Of a stretch of DNA of 64,000 bases, positions 59,108-64,000 are shown in pieces; within the stretch, counting starts at the first letter, position 1; the number at the start of each line of letters is the position of its first letter. Source of the DNA: Spinacia oleracea (taxonomy: Eukaryota > Streptophyta > Magnoliopsida > Caryophyllales > Amaranthaceae); the NCBI RefSeq assembly GCF_020520425.1, contig NC_079487.1:107852141-107916140 (forward strand). The letters are read 5' to 3'. Under the pieces are notes generated by a model. The model was given only the letters and a program-made list of their open reading frames with translations. It had not been told where the DNA came from and searched no databases. The position numbers were made by a program, and so were the translations under genes.

Positions 59108-59691
59108 TTAGTTGGGTATTTTTTTTAATTGAACGAGAGAGGTTGTGGGGACAAAAAGCAAAATTTAGTGGGAAGAGAGAGACAATATAATAATTGTGGG
59201 GTCATTTCTAATTTAGAAGTGTAACAACTAATCTAGGACGGCCGAAAAAGTAAAGTGTAACAACTAATTTAGGATGGATGAAGTATTTTCTTTTTCAATT
59301 TCCACCAATTTTTGTTCATTCTTTTCATTACAATAACTAATCCTTATCGCCAAATAGCGGAACTGCGATAATTTCTAGTTTCCATGTTGCTGATATCCAC
59401 TCTTAATCCCATTTTCGTTGAATTAGTCTAAAATTTTCGAAAATCACGGTTAGTTGCATTAGAGTTGATCATAAGGAAGTTTAAACATGACAAATATAAT
59501 CCACTATCATCTCTAGCTTGATCCTTTTGCGGATCACATAAACATACCGTCCTATTGTCAAGTCAGTTGGCACAAGGTATCTGCAATATCATGAATCAAC
59601 AATTATGTATGTCAGAAGTTTGTAATAGAACTTCAACCAGTTACTTTTAGACTTGACATCTTATGCCTTAACTGGAATCATATCATATTAA

Positions 59692-59855
59692 GGCTCCGTT
59701 TTATTGGACTTATTTTAACTGAACTTATATTATCTGAACTTATCTGAACTTATCTAAACTTAACTGAACTTATCTGAACTTGTCTGAACTTAACTGAACT
59801 TATCTGAACTTATTTTGTCTGAAATAAGTCAAAATAAGTCGAACAAAACAGGGCC
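59692..59855. mobile_element. Tourist-like MITE, copy 3
   Basis: 164 bp from GGCTCCGTTTTATTGG to CGAACAAAACAGGGCC, flanked by TAA on both sides, in inverted orientation relative to copy 1. The interior is AACTTATCTGAACTTAACTG-type repeats. Confidence 0.8.
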
Positions 59856-59944
59856 TAAACTACAGAAGCAACTAACCACCCAAAAAAGGCTCCTACAACA
59901 CATCTCACCATTAACAGTAAGTACGGAGTACGAGTAATACTTTT

Positions 59945-60020
59945 CTCCATGCAGTGAGTGGGAAGAGGGGCAGGGGGGGTGTAGAGTCTACCCAGCTTTA
60001 CCTACCTTGACCAGGAAAAA
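59945..60020 (-). mobile_element. Possible SINE fragment
   Basis: The minus-strand text GGTAAAGCTGGGTAGACTCT followed by a C-run resembles the GGTAAGGCTGCGTA body of Au-like SINEs. Too short for certainty. Confidence 0.3.
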
Positions 60021-60587
60021 AAAACTGAATTTTCTTAGTTGAAATTAGATAAACTTATTCTATTATCAAAAGCTTCACCGATATTTACTAATAGAGTTGA
60101 ATAGCTCCAAGCCCCTATTCTAATTGGAATTTTGCTAAAGCTAGAATCAACCATAATGCATGCATAAGCTCATACTTCAGCATATGTTTATAAGATGATT
60201 TGAGTTTGCACAATGGCCCCATACTTCTTAAAACTGATTTCTTATTTATATACCTTGTGTGTTTGCATAATTGTAATTTTAATTGCCTAATTGTATAATT
60301 GTAAGTTTCTATCATTTCGAATCCTTATTTATCGGAATTAGAGGTCTTGCAACTTGATATATATCAACACCTTTAAAAAAAATGTTATTAGCAATCGTAA
60401 ACCAATATGTTTCTTCCTTAAAATACGTGGTTATAATATTAATTAACCATACTTTGAGATATTTTAATAACAATAACTATGCTAAATGTTTTTTCTTAAC
60501 TTGGGGGACGGCGCGCGATAGCACACCGGTCAACAACTAGTATGTTCAAAAGACCTACAATAGAAGATGTATCATATAAGTAACTTA

Positions 60588-60756
60588 GGAGCCAATTCCT
60601 TGTTGGTTCAGTGGTGATTGGGGATAAATTTGGTAGGGAGAACATGCGTTCGATCCCCCGTAACAACAATTGGGAGGGGACTAAAACCTATCAACCCAGA
60701 ACTCGCCCCGAATTCGAATTAGCCCTAAGGATAAATCGGATGCTAACACCAAAAAA
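60588..60756 (+). mobile_element. Complete tRNA-derived SINE
   Basis: The 169 bp element has a perfect A box GGTTCAGTGG and a perfect B box GTTCGATCC, spaced as in a tRNA-type Pol III promoter, and ends in a short A-run. The 14 bp ATATAAGTAACTTA is duplicated exactly at 60574-60587 and 60757-60770. The exact duplication indicates a fairly recent insertion. Confidence 0.9.
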
Positions 60757-60982
60757 ATATAAGTAACTTAAGAGTTATAAAAATACCCAACTATAACTTT
60801 ATACTAAAACAAATATCTTTAATAACACATGTCATTTGTGCAAAAATTTCATGCCAAAAACTTTCTTCCTGAAAAAACATCTCTAGCTTTCTATTTTTTA
60901 CAAATTTTATTTTTTTAAAAAATTATTTGTGTATGGAAAAAAATGCTGGTTTATAAATTATGACAATAATAGTTACCATGTA

Positions 60983-61375
60983 CTCTCTCCGTCCCTTAAT
61001 ACTCGCACCGGTTTGACCGGTGTGGAGTTTAAGACATTTGAATTGACTTATTAATTTAATGGTGTTAGTTAGGCCCTGTTCTGTTCACCTTATTTCCACT
61101 TATTTCAGAAAAAATAAGTTCAGATAAGTTCAGTTAAGTTCAGATAAGTTCAGATAAGATAAGTTCAGGAAAAATAAGGGTTGACCAATTACAATTTATA
61201 ACTAAAATAAGTTTTGATAAGTTCTAATAAGTTCAGATAATTTCAGTTAAGTTCAGATAAGTTCAGATAAGATAAGTTCAGGAAAAATAAGTGGAAATCA
61301 AGCGAATAGAACGCAGCCTTAATAGTGAGATATTTTTTTAATATTGTTAGTGGGAAATGTGTAAGAGGTGGGGAG
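60983..61375. mobile_element. Stowaway-like MITE family A, cut by two later insertions
   Basis: Starts CTCTCTCCGTCCCTTAATAC after TA and follows the complete copy at 49419-49748. It is interrupted by a Tourist copy (61072-61318) and stops at 61375, where the copia LTR begins; its right end would lie beyond the window. Confidence 0.8.
61072..61318. mobile_element. Tourist-like MITE, copy 4, nested in a Stowaway
   Basis: 247 bp from GGCCCTGTTCTGTTCACC to CGAATAGAACGCAGCC, flanked by TTA (61069-61071, 61319-61321). The interior contains two blocks of GATAAGTTCAG repeats. Confidence 0.85.
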
Positions 61376-62712
61376 TGTTAGGTTATGATACATATGACAA
61401 TTCATAAATCATGCGGAAAAACCATAAACCCAGGAAAACATATTATTTACACATAATCATTTAGCATAGATTAGATGCATACTCTTTGTTGCGTGCCTTC
61501 CCTAGCTGCGCCCGAACCGAACAAGAACAAGTCTTTAGGACTCCAAGTGTCGTCCCTCCGTAGATAGTCCACAGCACGTCCGGATCCGCCTTAAGATTGA
61601 CCAACTAGAATCGCCCTTAAGGTACTATTATTTTCGGCACTTTATAGGCAAATGTGTGACTGAATTTTTCTCTCAAAAACTCACTTTGAATACTTTGAAA
61701 CTTGTGTTATAAATTGTGAGCCCTAGCCTGATATTTATAGCGGTATGGAAAGGGAATCGAAATCCTATTCAGATACAAATTAATTAAACCTAGAATCCTA
61801 CAAGAACTCTAATTTAATTAATTTATCAAATAGAATTAGGAATTTAATCATTAACCGAACTCTGCATGTTTTAGGAAACGTGCACGAACACAAACACTTG
61901 CACACACACGCACGGCAGCCACGATGGGCCTCATGCGTGCGCGCGAGCAGCAGCCCACTCAGCGCCCGCGCGCGCTGCGCGCTGCGCGTGCTGTGCGCGC
62001 TGTGCGCGCTGCGCGCTGCGCGCAGCCTGCTGGGCCTGGCCTTGCTGTTTGTGCGGCGCGCTTGGCTTGCTGGGCGATGGTCTGGCTTCGTGCTGGGCCT
62101 CGTCCGGCAGGCCTCGTCCGATGCTTATTCGTACGATGCGCTTCCGATTAAATTTTCCGATTCCGGAATTTATTTCCGATACGAACAATATTTAATATTT
62201 CCGATTCCGGAATTAATTTCCGTTTCGAACAAATATTTAATATTTCCGTTTCCGGAATTATTTTCCGATTCCGGTAATATTTCCGATTCTGACAATATTT
62301 CCGTTTCCGGCAATATTTCCGATTCTGGCAATATTTCCATTTCCGATAATATTTTCCGACACGTACCATGTTTCCGTTTCCGGCAACATCTACGACTTGG
62401 ATAATATTTATATTTCCGATACGATCCATATTTCCGTTTCCGGCAATATCATCGTTTCCGGAGTATTCATTCCTTGCCTGTGACGATCTTAGCTCCCACT
62501 GAAACCAAGATCCGTCGGTTCCGAATATTCATAGATGGAGTATTTAATGCTATTAAATACTTGATCCGTTTACGTACTATTTGTGTGACCCTACGGGTTC
62601 AGTCAAGAGTAAGCTGTGGATTAATATCATTAATTCCACTTGAACTGAAGCGGCCGCATTTATTAGACTTAACATAGAATGCATACTTGGACCAAGGGCA
62701 TTATTTCCTTCA
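61376..62712 (-). repeat. 3' LTR of the copia element
   Basis: 1337 bp, TG...CA on the minus strand, ending in TGTTAGG on the plus side. It includes a GC-rich GCGC-repeat patch (61935-62060) and a tract of imperfect TTTCCGATTCCGG repeats (62145-62460). Its first 50 bases (minus orientation) equal window bases 1-50. Confidence 0.85.
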
Positions 62713-62727
62713 GTCTCCCACTTGTCC
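62713..62727 (-). other. Polypurine tract of the copia element
   Basis: On the minus strand GGACAAGTGGGAGAC directly precedes the 3' LTR. Confidence 0.7.
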
Positions 62728-64000
62728 TTAGGGACAAGTGTGCATTTCCTAATTCCTTTGTCGCTCGATGCTTGCTCTTGAACATAAGGTAAGAGTTGTC
62801 ATCCTTATTATGTCCAGAGGTGTTCCTCGGTTTCAGAGTTCAACTGATCAAATAAACAGATAATCATAGCCTATGATTCATCCGAGCACGGCCATGCATT
62901 TCACAGTTTCTAGCTCTCCGAGTGGCCTTGTACAACTTTTAAGCATCTCATCCTGATTTATGGGAGGACAATCCCAATCTTGCGATCTTGAGATTAGACT
63001 TCGTTTGATAGGTGATTACCTGAGCGTTGCCTTTATAGCCTCCTTTTACGGTGCGACGGTTGGTCAACGTCAAAGCAAACAGTTCTCAAACAAGTAATCT
63101 CAAATCACTCAGGTATTGAGGATTTAGTGTCTAATAATTTAATGAAATTTACTCATGACAGATTTTCATCTCTTACAGTAAAGTTTCATAGGTCTTGTCC
63201 GATACTAGTCTTCCCAAAGTAAGTATCTATGCAAATGATTATGACATTGCCATGTCCACATAGTTCAAGAAACAGAACTACTAGTCATCTTGCATTCTAA
63301 TCGTCTAACGTTTTCTATGCGTCCAATTTTATAGAAAACTCCGATTAGGGACCATTTTCAACCTTTGACATTCAAGTTCACTTGATAGACATTTCTTAGT
63401 CACAGGACTGGTCCTGACAGTCTATCTTGAATATATCGTCAAATTTGAAGGGACTCATCATTTAATACTAAACCAAGATTAAATGGAATATGAAAATACA
63501 TTTCATATATGATAAATGTTCAACCCCAATGTTTTATAACCATGGGCCTCAAACCGATCTTCTAAAACAATTCATGGAATTCAAAGCTATGCTTGATTTC
63601 CAGTGCTACAACGTGAGTGTTGCTTCTCACTTGTTGCATAGGTTTAGTTATCATGCTTTGCCAATCTTAATATCCTTTTCATCGAATGTTCTTCGAGATA
63701 TGATGATAAGATCTTTTCGAGTTTGTTTATTATGTGATCTAGTCTTTCTTACTTCGATGGTGGTTTTACTCATTTTGCAATGAAGAACCATCAAGTTAGC
63801 AGACCTTTTTCTTGCTTCAAGAGTGGTTCTACGCATTTTTCAATGAAGAACCATCAAGCCAGCAGATAGGTGATCTTCCCAAGTTCAGTGAAGAACTCTT
63901 TAAACAACCCTGTTTTATTGCTTCTTAGGCAATAATTACTTTTACTTCAACTGTATAGGTTGCTAGTGATGCTTTGTTTGGTTTTACCTATCCAAGCAGT

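Larger units (their letters stand above)
57605..59283. mobile_element. Stowaway-like MITE family B, both ends, interrupted by a Tourist element
   Basis: The left end TTCACTCTGTCTCAGATTAG with TTGTTACAC and the right end GTGTAACAACTAATTTAGGA with TGGATGAAG form the inverted repeat, flanked by TA. About 290 bp belong to this element; the rest is the nested Tourist copy at 57717-59107. Partial copies are at 21346-21486 and 56489-56586. Confidence 0.75.
59286..60573. other. Intergenic with small repeats
   Basis: AT-rich spacer containing the Tourist copy at 59692-59855 and a short SINE-like piece near 59945-60020. The remainder, including 60030-60573, has no recognisable gene. Confidence 0.5.
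61376..64000 (-). mobile_element. Ty1/copia element, 3' part (runs off the right edge)
   Basis: Read on the minus strand: decayed C-terminal pol text near 63540-64000, a polypurine tract complementing 62713-62727, and a 3' LTR at 61376-62712. Pol is recognisable by RNase H-like phrases such as SHNKQTRKDLIIISRR and the spacing to the LTR. The coding part in view is broken. The LTR start TGAAGGAAATAATGCCC suggests an Angela/Tork-type lineage. It inserted into a Stowaway MITE. Confidence 0.8.

Noticed and set aside
61880-62404. 174-codon frame, Arg/Ala/Cys-rich then Ser/Asp-rich
   Set aside because: It is the GCGC patch plus TTTCCGATTCC repeats of the copia LTR, and the minus strand is equally open.

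Overview
This is nuclear DNA of a flowering plant, most likely a eudicot. It is AT-rich, its host genes have many introns, and small TIR elements, SINEs and LTR retrotransposons are dense. The repeated short word TACTCCGTA and the repeat style fit Amaranthaceae/Chenopodiaceae, but that is inference and no taxon can be proven here.

Host genes, left to right: an SPX-domain phosphate-signalling protein (+, 3 exons, 1944-8693); a tRNA-Arg(CCT) at 9511-9583; a single-exon HSL-family carboxylesterase (+, 9824-10774); a DECD-box RNA helicase of the UAP56/SUB2 type (+, 11 coding exons, 15960-20723) with one GC-AG intron; a GH28 polygalacturonase (-, 7 exons) split by a retrotransposon (22265-23856 and 35451-36138); and a mitoferrin-type mitochondrial carrier (-, 2 exons with a 5.4 kb intron, 46464-52842). 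They are ordinary unlinked plant genes with no operon-like logic.

The rest is mobile DNA, and many boundaries can be set to the base from target-site duplications. The largest item is an 11.6 kb Ty3/gypsy element of the Tat type (23857-35445). It looks whole, its two 425 bp LTRs read as identical, and its GTTAG duplication lies inside exon 2 of the polygalacturonase. Upstream of the same gene is a 6.26 kb Mutator-like element (36313-42575) with about 217 bp TIRs and a 9 bp duplication. It carries a spliced, apparently intact MURA-type transposase (minus) and, convergent to it, a small GRF zinc-finger/coiled-coil/membrane-anchor gene (plus). This two-gene layout recalls MuDR with an unrelated second protein, and I regard it as the most interesting object in the window.

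Other elements: a hAT-like element with 8 bp duplications holding a 2.56 kb solo LTR (11446-14801); a second GTGTCGG-rich hAT-like element in the SPX intron; two non-autonomous MULEs; a small hAT MITE; three Stowaway-like families; four copies of one Tourist-like family, one carrying a roughly 1 kb GATC-rich minisatellite; SINEs; LINE fragments at the left edge and in the mitoferrin intron; a Helitron-like terminus; and, at the right edge, a minus-strand Ty1/copia element whose LTR tip also forms bases 1-50. Several are nested inside one another, which gives a relative order of insertion.
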